Both the position numbers and the translations under genes were made by a program. Below are positions 53,391 through 62,510 of a DNA stretch of 64,000 bases, piece by piece; position 1 is the stretch's first letter, and every line of letters begins with the position of its first letter. The notes under the pieces were generated by a model. That model did no database searches. It was given only the letters and a program-made list of their open reading frames with translations, and had not been told where the DNA came from. Origin of the DNA: Antarcticimicrobium luteum (GTDB lineage: Bacteria > Pseudomonadota > Alphaproteobacteria > Rhodobacterales > Rhodobacteraceae); assembly GCF_004358185.1 (NCBI RefSeq), contig NZ_SMUV01000074.1, positions 372,001 through 436,000 of the forward strand, written 5' to 3'.

Positions 53391-54674
53391 ATGATGACAG
53401 ACAAGATCGCCGAGGCGCTGAACGCGGCCGTTGACGAAGGTTTTGACGCGCAGGTGGGGCTGACCGCCGATCTGGTGCGCTTCCCCTCCACCCGGGGCAA
53501 TGAGGCCACCGCGCAGGATTTCATGGCGGATCAGATGCGCCGGCGGGACCTCTCGGTCGACCGCTTTCTAATCGATCTGGACGAGATCCGGCACCTGCCC
53601 GGTTTCTCGCCGGCGCATGTGAACTATGACAATGCCTGGAACGTGGTCGGCACCTATCGGGCCGAAACGCCAAGGGGACGCTCGGTCATTCTGAACGGTC
53701 ATATCGACGTGGTGCCCGCCGGCCCGCTCGACATGTGGACGACACCGCCGTTCGAGCCGCGCATCGACGGCGACTGGCTCTTTGGCCGGGGCGGCGGCGA
53801 CATGAAGGCGGGACAGGTGGCCTGTCTGGCGGCGCTGGATGCCATCGGGCGGGCCGGGTTCAGACCGACCGCCGACATTATCGTACAAAGCGTGGTCGAG
53901 GAGGAATGCACCGGCAATGGCGCGCTGGCCTGTCTGGCGCGCGGATACCGCGCCGACGCGGTGCTGATCCCCGAACCGCTGCATGATTGCCTGATCCGCG
54001 CCCAACTGGGGGTGATCTGGTTCCGGGTCACGGTGCGCGGCGTACCTGTCCACGCCTCCGACGCCACCACAGGCGCCAATGCAATCGACGCGGCCTATGG
54101 TGTGATGCAGGCGCTGCGCGGGCTCGAGGCACGGTGGAACGACAACAAGGCGGACCATGCCCACTACCGCGACGTCGACCATCCGATCAACCTGAACGTC
54201 GGGCGGATCGAGGGCGGCGACTGGGCCTCCAGCGTGCCGGCCTGGTGCAGCTTCGAGGTCCGGGTCGCCATCTATCCCGGGCAGAGCATCGCGGCGGCCA
54301 AACGCGAGATCGAGGAAACCGTTCTTGACGCCGCGCGCGGCAACGCGTTCCTGCGCAACAGCCCGCCCGAGGTGACCTATCATGGCTTCGAGGCCGAGGG
54401 ATATGTTCTGACCGATGCACAGGAACCGGTTGGCGTGCTGGCCGGGGCGCATCGCGCGGTGTTCGGAACCGAGTTGGAAGAGGTCTCCTCCACCGCCACC
54501 ACCGATGCGCGGTTCTTCGGGCTATATGGCGGGATGCCGGCGCTGGTCTACGGGCCGGTGGCGGACTCGATCCATGGGTTCGATGAACGCGTCAGCCTGC
54601 CCTCGCTGCGAAAGATCACAAAGGCGATGACGCTCTTCATCGCCGATTGGTGTGGTCTGGAACCGGCGTCCTGA
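53391..54674 (+). CDS. M20 family deacylase/peptidase (ArgE/DapE type)
   Basis: Zinc-dependent amidohydrolase of 427 residues related to acetylornithine deacetylase and succinyl-diaminopimelate desuccinylase. Metal ligand regions are LNGHIDVVPAG, FGRGGGDMKAGQVA, VVEEECTGNG and, at the end, GPVADSIHGFDERVS; the dimerisation domain lies in the middle (about 195-310). The catalytic Glu pair EEE is intact. Two consecutive ATGs (53391, 53394) follow AGGGGG. As the last gene of the importer operon it should cleave an N-acyl bond of the imported compound in the cytoplasm. Confidence 0.92.
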   Translation: MMTDKIAEALNAAVDEGFDAQVGLTADLVRFPSTRGNEATAQDFMADQMRRRDLSVDRFLIDLDEIRHLPGFSPAHVNYDNAWNVVGTYRAETPRGRSVILNGHIDVVPAGPLDMWTTPPFEPRIDGDWLFGRGGGDMKAGQVACLAALDAIGRAGFRPTADIIVQSVVEEECTGNGALACLARGYRADAVLIPEPLHDCLIRAQLGVIWFRVTVRGVPVHASDATTGANAIDAAYGVMQALRGLEARWNDNKADHAHYRDVDHPINLNVGRIEGGDWASSVPAWCSFEVRVAIYPGQSIAAAKREIEETVLDAARGNAFLRNSPPEVTYHGFEAEGYVLTDAQEPVGVLAGAHRAVFGTELEEVSSTATTDARFFGLYGGMPALVYGPVADSIHGFDERVSLPSLRKITKAMTLFIADWCGLEPAS

Positions 54675-54694
54675 GGCGGGCGTGACGACATCGC

Positions 54695-54720
54695 CGGAGG
54701 GGCCTGAAATGACCTCTCCG
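54695..54720 (+). terminator. Hairpin after the transporter-deacylase operon
   Basis: CGGAGGGG-CCTGAAATGA-CCTCTCCG forms an 8-bp stem with one G-T pair, 20 bases after the M20 stop. No T-run follows. The next 236 bases up to amiR hold no recognised gene; base composition falls through this stretch into the amide operon. Confidence 0.4.
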
Positions 54721-54956
54721 CCGTTCACACGGTACGCAAACGCCGGAATGCGGCCCCTCCTCCGCACGCTTTGCGCACCCGCAAGGCGTGGCGAAATGGG
54801 CCTGGCTGCACCCTCAAGGGCAGTTGCGGCCCCGATAGGCATTCGAGAGTTATTCTTTGGAATGGTCTATTTCGAGGCCGAGGGCCGGGTCATCGCATGG
54901 GCCGGCGCCCTGACCTCTGTTGCCGCTGTTTCCGCAGCACGCCACGCGAACACGAC

Positions 54957-55556
54957 TTATGTGTCGCCCATCTTGCTCAGAATGCTCTCGGCATTGATGA
55001 TGGACTGCGCGATTTCGGTTGTCGTCGTTCGCTTGGTCATCGCCTGCTTTCGGATCAGGTCATAAGCGTCACGCTCGGTAATGCCGCGATGTCGCATCAG
55101 GATGAATTTCGCGTCATTCACCTTTTGCACGTTATCCAGCTTCTCGCGAACTTTCTTCAGCTCTTTTTTGAAGCGCTGTTGCTCCTGTTGGTACCGCCGG
55201 GCCATCAGCATGCTGCTGAGGACCCCGGCGGCGCGGACCGGCTTTGTAAGGACCGCGTGGGCGCCGATTTCGAAAATGACATCCAGAACAGACGGGTTTT
55301 CATAGCCAATGATCGCTATGATCGTCGGCTCTTTCTCGTTGCTGTTGAGAAAAGACGTCAACCGTTGGGCGCTTTGGTCCGTGACATCCAGGAAAACCAG
55401 ATCAAACTTGTCGGGCAAGGTCTTGGGCAACGGCCACATGTGATCGAAATTGCAGCCAATCCGGTTTACCTGCTGCAACAGTTCGTCAGCGCTTCTGTCC
55501 CGCGGATGGACGACCAGCGCATGAAGGTCTCGAAGATCCTGAATCGGATCACTCAT
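54957..55556 (-). CDS. amiR: ANTAR-domain antiterminator AmiR
   Basis: RNA-binding antiterminator, 199 residues. The N-terminal pseudo-receiver (about 1-125) leads into a coiled coil (about 125-150, YQQEQQRFKKELKKVREKL) and a C-terminal ANTAR domain (DAKFILMRHRGITERDAYDLIRKQAM, given here by its key residues at about 148-175). In Pseudomonas AmiR is held inactive by AmiC until an amide binds. The ATG at 55556 overlaps the amiC end by 8 bases. Its RNA target is likely the leader at 63794-63879, upstream of the first operon gene. Confidence 0.94.
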   Translation of the reverse strand: MSDPIQDLRDLHALVVHPRDRSADELLQQVNRIGCNFDHMWPLPKTLPDKFDLVFLDVTDQSAQRLTSFLNSNEKEPTIIAIIGYENPSVLDVIFEIGAHAVLTKPVRAAGVLSSMLMARRYQQEQQRFKKELKKVREKLDNVQKVNDAKFILMRHRGITERDAYDLIRKQAMTKRTTTTEIAQSIINAESILSKMGDT

Positions 55557-56751
55557 TTCTGCGCCCGGTTCCACCCACCTTCAGCGTGCGGAAACTCCAA
55601 TCGTGAATGGCGGGGAAGACTAGGTAAGGATCGGGTTTGATGGCGCGTCGCACTTTTGCCTGTATGACGAATTCGCCGGCGTCATTCACCTTGGCGATGC
55701 ACGACCGGAGATAGGTGTGATTGTTGTCCGGATCGATCTTGATCAGACCCTGAGGCGCGTCAAAGCTGGCGCCCAGCAAGACTTCGCGCAGGCTTTCTGT
55801 GTCGATCTCTCCGGTTTCCTCAAGCGCGGCGGCAAACAGGTGAACCTGGCTGTACGCGGCCTCGCACCCGCTTGTCACATCGACGGTCGAGCCGAACTTG
55901 GCCTGATATGCCTTGAGAAAGCTGCGGTTCGCAGGAGAATTGATCGAGCGGAAATATGGCGCGGCGGTAATGTGGCCAGCAGAAGCTTCGCAACCTATGG
56001 CGTCTATCTCCCCTTCATTCATCGTGAGGCTGGCGATGGGACACTTCCGACCGTCCCCGCCTGCGGCATGATAGGCCTTATAGAACTCGATACATCCCTG
56101 CCCGACAACCGTCGAAAAAATCACATCCGGTTTTTTGTCCATGATGTCGTCGATCACCTGCGAAAAATCCGCTTGTCCGGCCTCGAGGTCGAAGTAGACC
56201 TCGCCCAGCACTTCGCCGCCGCCCTGGCGCAGCACGTTGCGCATCACGCGGTTGGATTCCCTGGGGTAAATGTAGTCGGAGCCGACGAAGTAAAACCGGT
56301 TCCCGTAGGCGTTCATAAGGTAGTTCGCCAAGGGCACACTGTTCTGGTTCGGACATGCGCCGCCATAGATGACATTCGGAGAATATTCGAAGCCCTCATA
56401 AAGGGTCGGGTAGAAGAACAGGGCATTGCGGCGTTCAACCACCGGGAGAACCTCTTTGCGCGAAGAAGACATGTAGCACCCGAAAATCACGCCGATCTTG
56501 TCTTCGACGATCATTTTCTCGGCCAGTTCCCCGTAATTTCGTGTCACCGACGCCGGATCGTATGACACAGGCTCGATCGGGCGGCCGCGCACACCGCCTT
56601 TCGCGTTGATCTGGTCAATGGCCAACAATGCCCCGTTCAACTGCGATCGCTCGATGATCGACGTCACCCCGGTTTCCGAGAAAAGCAGGCCGATTTTCCA
56701 ACTCTTCAAAGATCTATTCCTTTTTCGAAGCCTGCCGAAATGAAACGGCAT
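55549..56751 (-). CDS. amiC: Amide sensor AmiC, negative regulator of AmiR
   Basis: Cytoplasmic amide-binding protein of the periplasmic-binding-protein fold, 400 residues, with no signal peptide. It sequesters AmiR and releases it on binding amide. The stretches GLLFSETGVT, FFYPTLYEGFEYSPNVIYGG and YFVGSDYIYPRESNRVMR are very close to those of Pseudomonas AmiC. It begins 38 bases inside amiB and overlaps amiR. It is clearly paralogous to the exported binding protein at the head of the same operon (shared YPTLYEG and YPKE/YPRESN regions). Confidence 0.94.
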   Translation of the reverse strand: MPFHFGRLRKRNRSLKSWKIGLLFSETGVTSIIERSQLNGALLAIDQINAKGGVRGRPIEPVSYDPASVTRNYGELAEKMIVEDKIGVIFGCYMSSSRKEVLPVVERRNALFFYPTLYEGFEYSPNVIYGGACPNQNSVPLANYLMNAYGNRFYFVGSDYIYPRESNRVMRNVLRQGGGEVLGEVYFDLEAGQADFSQVIDDIMDKKPDVIFSTVVGQGCIEFYKAYHAAGGDGRKCPIASLTMNEGEIDAIGCEASAGHITAAPYFRSINSPANRSFLKAYQAKFGSTVDVTSGCEAAYSQVHLFAAALEETGEIDTESLREVLLGASFDAPQGLIKIDPDNNHTYLRSCIAKVNDAGEFVIQAKVRRAIKPDPYLVFPAIHDWSFRTLKVGGTGRRNE

Positions 56752-57859
56752 TATTTCGGCATTGAGCCGAGAGTTTCACAATCGCGCTTCCTTCCGGAGG
56801 GGAGAAATCACCCTGGTCGCCCAGAAGGTAACCGGCGAGAGGAAACTCAAGATGGCGACGCATCGAGCGGCGCAGCCCGCGCGCCCCGAACCGCTTATCA
56901 TAGCCCTTCAATGCGATGAAGTCCCTGACATCCGAAGATATCTCAAGCCAGAGACCGTGTTTCTTCAGCCGCCTGTTCAGGCGCTGCAACTCCACATCGA
57001 CAAGATCCGGCATCCTGCTGCTGTCGATCCAGTTGAACGTATCAATGTGATCTATCCGATTGACCAGTTCCGGAGGAAACCTCTCGAGCAACGCCCGCAT
57101 GACGATTTCATGTGCGCGTTCGCTTCGCTTTTTTCCTCCTTGCGACATCCGGGACCAAAGCCCCCGAAGCCCCGATGCGCGCTCATCCAGCATCATCAGC
57201 TCGCGCGCGCCAAGGTTGGACGACATGAAAATCAGGCTGTTCCTGAACGAATATGTACGTTCCCCGGACGCGACGGTCAGCAGACCGTTGTCGAAGACGT
57301 TCATGAGAGCCAGGACAACTTCGTTGCTGGCCTTTTCCAATTCGTCGAAAAGCACCAGACCCGGAAGGTTTCGCGTTCCCTCGATCTTTTCCTGATCCAG
57401 GATGGTGGTGCCCTCCTTGGACCCTACGTATCCCGGCGGTGCGCCCGTGATCGCGGCGGCATAGTGTTCCTGCGAGAGCGTATTCATATCGACCCGGCAA
57501 AAGGCATCCGCGTCGCCATACATGGCACGCGCAATCGTGCGGACAGTTTCCGTCTTGCCGACGCCGGTCGGCCCGCAGAACAGAACCGAGGCCAGCGGTT
57601 TGCGCGGATCGCCTATATCGACCCGGACAACCTTGAGAATCTCCAGTACCTGCTCGATTGCCTCGTCCTGCCCGATGATGGATGCGCGCAGTTCGTCTTC
57701 TATTTTCTGAAGGTCGAAGGAAAAGCGCGATGCGAGCGCCTGCACCGGGCTGGTCCGGTCGCCGATCTGCGCCGCGCCCCCGGAGTTTTCATCTGCAAGC
57801 GCCGCGGCAAGCTTGTCCTGCCGCTGCCTGTCATGCATCCGATCCGTCAAGAAAGGCAT
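56714..57859 (-). CDS. amiB: AmiB, ClpX/ClpB-like AAA+ ATPase of the amide operon
   Basis: AAA+ ATPase of 381 residues. Walker A is CGPTGVGKTET (about 95-105), Walker B VLFDELEKA, sensor-1 region IFMSSNLGA, and the C-terminal sub-domain FPPELVNRID...KRFGARGLRRSMRR is of the Clp type. AmiB in Pseudomonas is a similar ATPase of uncertain role, perhaps with the transporter or amidase. ATG at 57859 is chosen because AGGAGA precedes it; an ATG at 57874 lacks a ribosome site. Lies between amiE and amiC, the classical order. Confidence 0.92.
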   Translation of the reverse strand: MPFLTDRMHDRQRQDKLAAALADENSGGAAQIGDRTSPVQALASRFSFDLQKIEDELRASIIGQDEAIEQVLEILKVVRVDIGDPRKPLASVLFCGPTGVGKTETVRTIARAMYGDADAFCRVDMNTLSQEHYAAAITGAPPGYVGSKEGTTILDQEKIEGTRNLPGLVLFDELEKASNEVVLALMNVFDNGLLTVASGERTYSFRNSLIFMSSNLGARELMMLDERASGLRGLWSRMSQGGKKRSERAHEIVMRALLERFPPELVNRIDHIDTFNWIDSSRMPDLVDVELQRLNRRLKKHGLWLEISSDVRDFIALKGYDKRFGARGLRRSMRRHLEFPLAGYLLGDQGDFSPPEGSAIVKLSAQCRNNAVSFRQASKKE

Positions 57860-57926
57860 GTGTTCTCCTGCCATTTAGGGTGGACCGGGGCGGTTGCGAA
57901 CGGCCGCCCCGATCCGTTGCGCCAAT

Positions 57927-58970
57927 TCAGTCGGCTTCTTTTTCCTTGGCACCGGTCGGAAGGCCTCCGACCGGACAGCATGCGACGCCGATGGTCGTGC
58001 GGGTGAACGACTCGACCTGTTCGCGGGTCTTCTCGGCATCGTTGACCCAGTTGCGGTAGAACTCGAACGGGCACTCTGCCACGCCCTTGTCGCCGTCGCC
58101 GGAGGCATGGATGCCGGTGTAGCCGCGATGGAGCAGCTTGAAGAGGTGGTTCTGCGACTGGTCGTTCGCGCGCGCATCGCGGATTTCGGGGATCGAAAGC
58201 TGGGCATACTGAATGCCCATTTCCTCTTCGCCGCACTCACCAAGCGTGCGTCCATCGAACCCGATGATCGCCGAGTGGCCGAAGTAGCTGTAGACACCGT
58301 CGAACCCGGCCGCGTTGGAAACCGCGACATAGCTGTTATTGGCCCAGGCCATCGCCTTGGCCATGATGACCTGCTGCTCCTTGGCCGGATACATGTAGCC
58401 CTGGCAGCGCACGATGAGTTCCGCCCCCTTCATCGCGCAGTCGCGCCAGATCTCGGGATAGTTGCCGTCATCGCAGATAATCAGGCTGACCTTGAGCCCT
58501 TTCGGCCCCTCGACGACATAGGTCTGATCGCCGGGATACCATCCTTCGATCGGGTTCCAGGGCAGGATCTTGCGATACTTCTGAACGATTTCACCCTTGT
58601 TGTTCATAAGGATAAGGGTGTTGTACGGGGTCTTCTTCGGGTGTTCCTCGTGGCGTTCACCGGTCAGGGAAAACACCCCCCAGGTATTGGCCTTCCGGCA
58701 AGCCCGCGCAAAAACCTCGGTTTCATCACCCGGGATATTTGCGGCCGTTTCCATCATCTCGTCGGGGTCGTACATGATCCCCTGCGTGCTGTATTCGGGG
58801 AAAACGACCAGATCCATGCCCGGAAGCCCCTGCTTCATGCCGATGATCATCTCGCCAATCTTCTCGGCGTTTTCCATGACCTCGGCCTTGGTATGCAACC
58901 GGGGCATCTTGTAGTTCACGACCGCAACGCCAACCGTGCTGTCGCTGCTTGAAATATCACCATGTCTCAT
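57927..58970 (-). CDS. amiE: Aliphatic amidase AmiE
   Basis: Nitrilase-superfamily enzyme that hydrolyses short aliphatic amides such as acetamide and propionamide to acid and ammonia. 347 residues, the exact family length. The catalytic triad falls at the known positions E59 (VFPEYST), K134 (RKILPW) and C166 (IICDDGN), with MRHGDISSS at the N-terminus. A ribosome site AAGGA lies 7 bases before the ATG. It follows the transporter genes (46 bases after urtE) and leads amiEBCR. Confidence 0.97.
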   Translation of the reverse strand: MRHGDISSSDSTVGVAVVNYKMPRLHTKAEVMENAEKIGEMIIGMKQGLPGMDLVVFPEYSTQGIMYDPDEMMETAANIPGDETEVFARACRKANTWGVFSLTGERHEEHPKKTPYNTLILMNNKGEIVQKYRKILPWNPIEGWYPGDQTYVVEGPKGLKVSLIICDDGNYPEIWRDCAMKGAELIVRCQGYMYPAKEQQVIMAKAMAWANNSYVAVSNAAGFDGVYSYFGHSAIIGFDGRTLGECGEEEMGIQYAQLSIPEIRDARANDQSQNHLFKLLHRGYTGIHASGDGDKGVAECPFEFYRNWVNDAEKTREQVESFTRTTIGVACCPVGGLPTGAKEKEAD

Positions 58971-59016
58971 GTTTTTTCCTTTCCCGTTGGGTTGATTGGT
59001 GAAGTGTCCTGATCCG

Positions 59017-59718
59017 TCAGAAGGTCAGGTGTTTTTCGACGAGGTCGTCGGTCAGCTCATCCGATTTTCCGGTCAGTACGACCCGGCCCTTGTCGAGCAG
59101 CAGGAAACGGTCCGACGCCGATCTTGCGAACGGCACGTTTTGCTCGACAAGAATAATACCCAGCCCGCGTTCCCGGTTGAGCCAGACGATCGCATCCTCG
59201 ATCTGCTTGACGATGTTCGGCTGAATGCCCTCCGTTGGCTCGTCGAGGATGAGAATCTTGGGGTCCATCGCAAGCGCACGCGCAATGGCCAGTTGTTGCT
59301 GTTGACCGCCGGACAAATCGCCCCCGCGGCGCGAGATGAATTCCTTCAGGATCGGGAACATGTCGAACAGGTAATCGGGAATGTCCCGCTTGCCGTCCGG
59401 CCGCGCGAATGTGCCCATCAGGATGTTTTCACGCACCGTGAACTGAGGGATGATTTCCCGCCCCTGCGGGATATAGCCGATCCCCAGCCGCGATCGCTGC
59501 GGTGTGGAAAGGCTCAGGATCTCCCGCTCACCGAAGGCAAGACCGCCGTCGCACCGGTCGGTCAAACCCATGATCGATTTCAGCAGTGTCGTCTTGCCAA
59601 CGCCATTGCGCCCCAAGACCGCAAGGAACTCACCCTGTTCGAGATCGAATGAAACGCCCTGAAGAACCGGGCTTGTGCCGTAGTAGGAATACAGCTCTCT
59701 CGCTTTCATGTTTTCCAT
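59017..59718 (-). CDS. urtE: Urea/amide ABC transporter ATP-binding protein, UrtE type
   Basis: Branched-chain/urea type ATPase (LivF-like), 233 residues. Walker [10 protein letters not shown], signature [15 protein letters not shown] and Walker [16 protein letters not shown] are present; [14 protein letters not shown] and EGIQPNIV are typical of UrtE. A second ATG three codons in is possible. Given the amiE linkage the true ligand is probably short amides, as in the amide/urea transporters of methylotrophs, so the urt name marks family and not substrate. Confidence 0.92.
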   Translation of the reverse strand: MENMKARELYSYYGTSPVLQGVSFDLEQGEFLAVLGRNGVGKTTLLKSIMGLTDRCDGGLAFGEREILSLSTPQRSRLGIGYIPQGREIIPQFTVRENILMGTFARPDGKRDIPDYLFDMFPILKEFISRRGGDLSGGQQQQLAIARALAMDPKILILDEPTEGIQPNIVKQIEDAIVWLNRERGLGIILVEQNVPFARSASDRFLLLDKGRVVLTGKSDELTDDLVEKHLTF

Positions 59719-59720
59719 GT

Positions 59721-60449
59721 TCAGTGCCCCAGATACGCTGTCTTGACGTCTTCATTGGCTTCGATTTCTTCGATCGAGCCTTCGGCCAGCATCGCCCCGC
59801 GGTTCATCACGATGATCCGGTCGGCCACGGTGCGCACAAAGGACATGTCGTGCTCGACGACTATCAGCGTGTGGCTGTCGCTGAGTGATCGAAAGATTTT
59901 GGCGGTGCGTTCCGTTTCCTGGATGGTCATGCCCGCGGTCGGCTCATCCATGAGGATCAATTTGCTGTCCTGCGCGATCAGCATGGCTATCTCGAGCCAC
60001 TGGGTCTCGCCGTGCGACAGGTTTCCGGCCAACTCGGCCCTCTTGGCGCCGAGATGCACCCGGTCCAGGATCGCTGCGCTCTCGCGGGCGTCAGTCAGGG
60101 AAAGCCGGGTGAGCGCGCTCCACATCCCCGGCCGTCTGGACCGGGCGACGGACAGGTTTTCATCGACCGTCAGGTTCTTGTACACCGAAGGCACCTGGAA
60201 TTTGCGGCCAATTCCCAGCCGGGCCCGGCGAAACTCGAGCATCTGTGAAATCTCGACGCCATTCAGTTGAATGGACCCGGCGGTTGGCTGTGTCTTTCCG
60301 CAGATCAGGTCCAGCGTCGTGGACTTGCCCGCACCATTTGGGCCAAGCAAGCAAAGGATTTCACCCTCTTGCACCGAGAAGCTGAGGCCATCCACGGCAC
60401 GAAGCCCGCCGAATTCCACTTGCAGATCGGTAACTTGCAGTTGTTCCAT
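59721..60449 (-). CDS. urtD: Urea/amide ABC transporter ATP-binding protein, UrtD type
   Basis: Second ATPase (LivG-like), 242 residues. Walker A GPNGAGKST, the UrtD-specific signature LSHGETQWLEIAMLIAQ in place of LSGG, and Walker B LILMDEPTAGMT are visible, with the H-loop VEHDMSFV. The LSHG form separates UrtD from LivG. It ends 2 bases before urtE. Confidence 0.93.
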   Translation of the reverse strand: MEQLQVTDLQVEFGGLRAVDGLSFSVQEGEILCLLGPNGAGKSTTLDLICGKTQPTAGSIQLNGVEISQMLEFRRARLGIGRKFQVPSVYKNLTVDENLSVARSRRPGMWSALTRLSLTDARESAAILDRVHLGAKRAELAGNLSHGETQWLEIAMLIAQDSKLILMDEPTAGMTIQETERTAKIFRSLSDSHTLIVVEHDMSFVRTVADRIIVMNRGAMLAEGSIEEIEANEDVKTAYLGH

Positions 60450-60475
60450 GAGTTCTGCTCCTGCCTTGTACGGGA

Positions 60476-61558
60476 TTACGTGTTCGGAAAGGTTTCAGCG
60501 TCGCGATGATCGCGCGGGCGGCCTATTCCGCGCAGTTTCTGCAAGCTTTCCGAAAGCAGCCCATAGATGCCGCGCGGCATGAACATGACCACCAGCACAA
60601 AGATCACACCCAGTATGAGGTGCCACCCTTCGACGAAGACATCCGACAGGCGCCCTTCGAGCATGTTGACCACGATGGCGCCGAATGCCGCCGCGATAAC
60701 GGATTCCCGTCCGCCCACGGCGCACCAGATCACGATCGCCAGGCTGAAGGAGACGCTCATATAGGTTGGCGATGCGAACTCGAGCACCAACGTGTAGAGC
60801 ATGCCCGCCCACCCCGCGAGCGCGGCGGAAATGCAGAACACAAGCGTCTGATAGTTGGCCACGTTGTAGCCGAAGAACCGGGCCCGGTCGGCATCCTCGC
60901 GAATGGCCCGCAGGATGAGGCCGAACTTGCTGTGCGTCAGGTAAACCCCGAACGCCAGCGCCACGACAAGGCATCCCGCAACGAGATTGTAAAAGCCCAT
61001 GCTGTAGGGATCGACGATCCATCCGAACAAGGACATCTGAGCAAGGCCGGTCAGGCCGTTCTGCCCGCCGGTATGCCCCTGTTGATTGATGAACAGAAGC
61101 TGGAAAGCGACCAGGAACGCGAGCGTAATGATGGCGACGAAGACGCCGGCGATGCGCGCACGGAACATGAAGATCGCGATCAGGCCGCCGATGAAGGCGG
61201 GCACCAGTAACCCGGCCAGCAAGGTGAACGTCAGGGACTCGAACGGAACCCACACCCAGGGAAGTGTTTCGACATTGTTCCATGCCATGAAATCGGGGAG
61301 GCCGTCGCTGGCGCGCAGTTTCAGATGCATCGCCATCGCATAGGAGCCCATGCCGAAGGTCGCGGCCTGACCAAGGTTGAGAAGCCCGGCGGTCCCCCAG
61401 GAGAGCGACAGCGCCATCGACACGATCGCCAGGGCGAGATACCGCGCGAATGTGTTGAGCTCGAAACCGTCGTAGTTCATGACGGCCGGAACCCCGAAGG
61501 CGACCACGAGCGCAAAAATCACCAGAGCCACAAGGTCGTATTGGAATTTAGATGACAT
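60476..61558 (-). CDS. urtC: Urea/amide ABC transporter permease, UrtC type
   Basis: Permease of the LivM/UrtC family, 360 residues, with about ten hydrophobic segments. Family stretches include SLSWGTAGLLNLGQAATFGMGSYAMAM (about 52-78), GQNGLTGLAQMSLFG and IREDADRARFFGYNVANYQ, the loop that meets the ATPases. It starts 10 bases after the urtB stop and precedes urtD by 26 bases. Confidence 0.93.
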   Translation of the reverse strand: MSSKFQYDLVALVIFALVVAFGVPAVMNYDGFELNTFARYLALAIVSMALSLSWGTAGLLNLGQAATFGMGSYAMAMHLKLRASDGLPDFMAWNNVETLPWVWVPFESLTFTLLAGLLVPAFIGGLIAIFMFRARIAGVFVAIITLAFLVAFQLLFINQQGHTGGQNGLTGLAQMSLFGWIVDPYSMGFYNLVAGCLVVALAFGVYLTHSKFGLILRAIREDADRARFFGYNVANYQTLVFCISAALAGWAGMLYTLVLEFASPTYMSVSFSLAIVIWCAVGGRESVIAAAFGAIVVNMLEGRLSDVFVEGWHLILGVIFVLVVMFMPRGIYGLLSESLQKLRGIGRPRDHRDAETFPNT

Positions 61559-61568
61559 GCCTGTTTCC

Positions 61569-62438
61569 TTAGCGACGTGTTTCGGTCGGGAAGAGTCCGC
61601 GAGGACGGAACCGGATCAGAAGGATGATGCCCGCCAGAACCGCGATGCGACCGAGCGTGTCGTTGATCACGATGGAGAAGATCGCCGTCGCTTCGCCGAT
61701 CAGGACCGAGGCCGCGGCCGACCCGATCAGGCTTCCCAGGCCACCGACGATGACGACCAGAAAGGCATCGACGACCAGGCCGGTCCCCATGGTCGGAATC
61801 GTGCTGAAAAGCGGCGTGATGAGCGCGCCGGCAAGGCCCGCAAGGCCCGCGCCATATGCGAAGGTGACCGAATAGATGCGTTTTGCCTCGATCCCGTAGC
61901 ATTCGGAAATAGCCCGGTTCTGGATCACCGCCCTCAGCTTCATCCCGAACTCGGTGCGGGTCATCAGCATCCAGGTCGCGGCCAGGACCGCCATCGAGAA
62001 AACGATCACGAACAACCTGTAATTCGACATGATCAGAGGACCGATTTCCGTGTTCCCGGACAGCAGATCCGGGCCTTTCACGAAACGGGATTCAGCGCCC
62101 ACGCCAAGACGCACAGCCTGTTGCAGGATGATCCCGATGCCCCATGTGGCAAGGATGGTGTCGAGGGGTCGGTGATAAAGGTTTTGAACGACGACCTTTT
62201 CAACGATCCAGCCCACGGCGGCCACGGAAATGAACACGAATGGCAGCGCCGGCAGGATACCGATGCCGGCATAGGTCTGTAGCGCCCAGGTCGCATAGGC
62301 TCCGAGCATCACGAACTCGCCATGCGCCAGATTGATAACCCCCATCGCGCCATAGATGATCGCCAATCCGAGCGCGATCATGAGCAGGATCGACGCCATG
62401 CTCAGACCGGCGAAAAGTTGGTTTGCAATCACGTCCAT
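61569..62438 (-). CDS. urtB: Urea/amide ABC transporter permease, UrtB type
   Basis: Permease of the LivH/UrtB family, 289 residues, about eight hydrophobic segments. Signatures are LGLAIIYGAMGVINLAHGEFVMLGAY near the start (about 21-46) and RAVIQNRAISECYGIEAKRIYSV, the ATPase-contact loop. ATG at 62438 is preferred to one ten codons upstream because an AAGG site lies 9 bases before it and the first helix follows directly. Canonical UrtB proteins often carry a long N-terminal extra domain; this one does not. Confidence 0.92.
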   Translation of the reverse strand: MDVIANQLFAGLSMASILLMIALGLAIIYGAMGVINLAHGEFVMLGAYATWALQTYAGIGILPALPFVFISVAAVGWIVEKVVVQNLYHRPLDTILATWGIGIILQQAVRLGVGAESRFVKGPDLLSGNTEIGPLIMSNYRLFVIVFSMAVLAATWMLMTRTEFGMKLRAVIQNRAISECYGIEAKRIYSVTFAYGAGLAGLAGALITPLFSTIPTMGTGLVVDAFLVVIVGGLGSLIGSAAASVLIGEATAIFSIVINDTLGRIAVLAGIILLIRFRPRGLFPTETRR

Positions 62439-62510
62439 AGGAACGCCTTTCCAGTTGGTCCGACCCATATTTCAGGGCCGGACACATCTTTTCTCGGTTG
62501 AATGGTGGAC

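Noticed and set aside
54675-54956. Possible small gene between the M20 and amiR genes
   Set aside because: The only open frame overlaps both neighbours and has no ribosome site or recognisable content.
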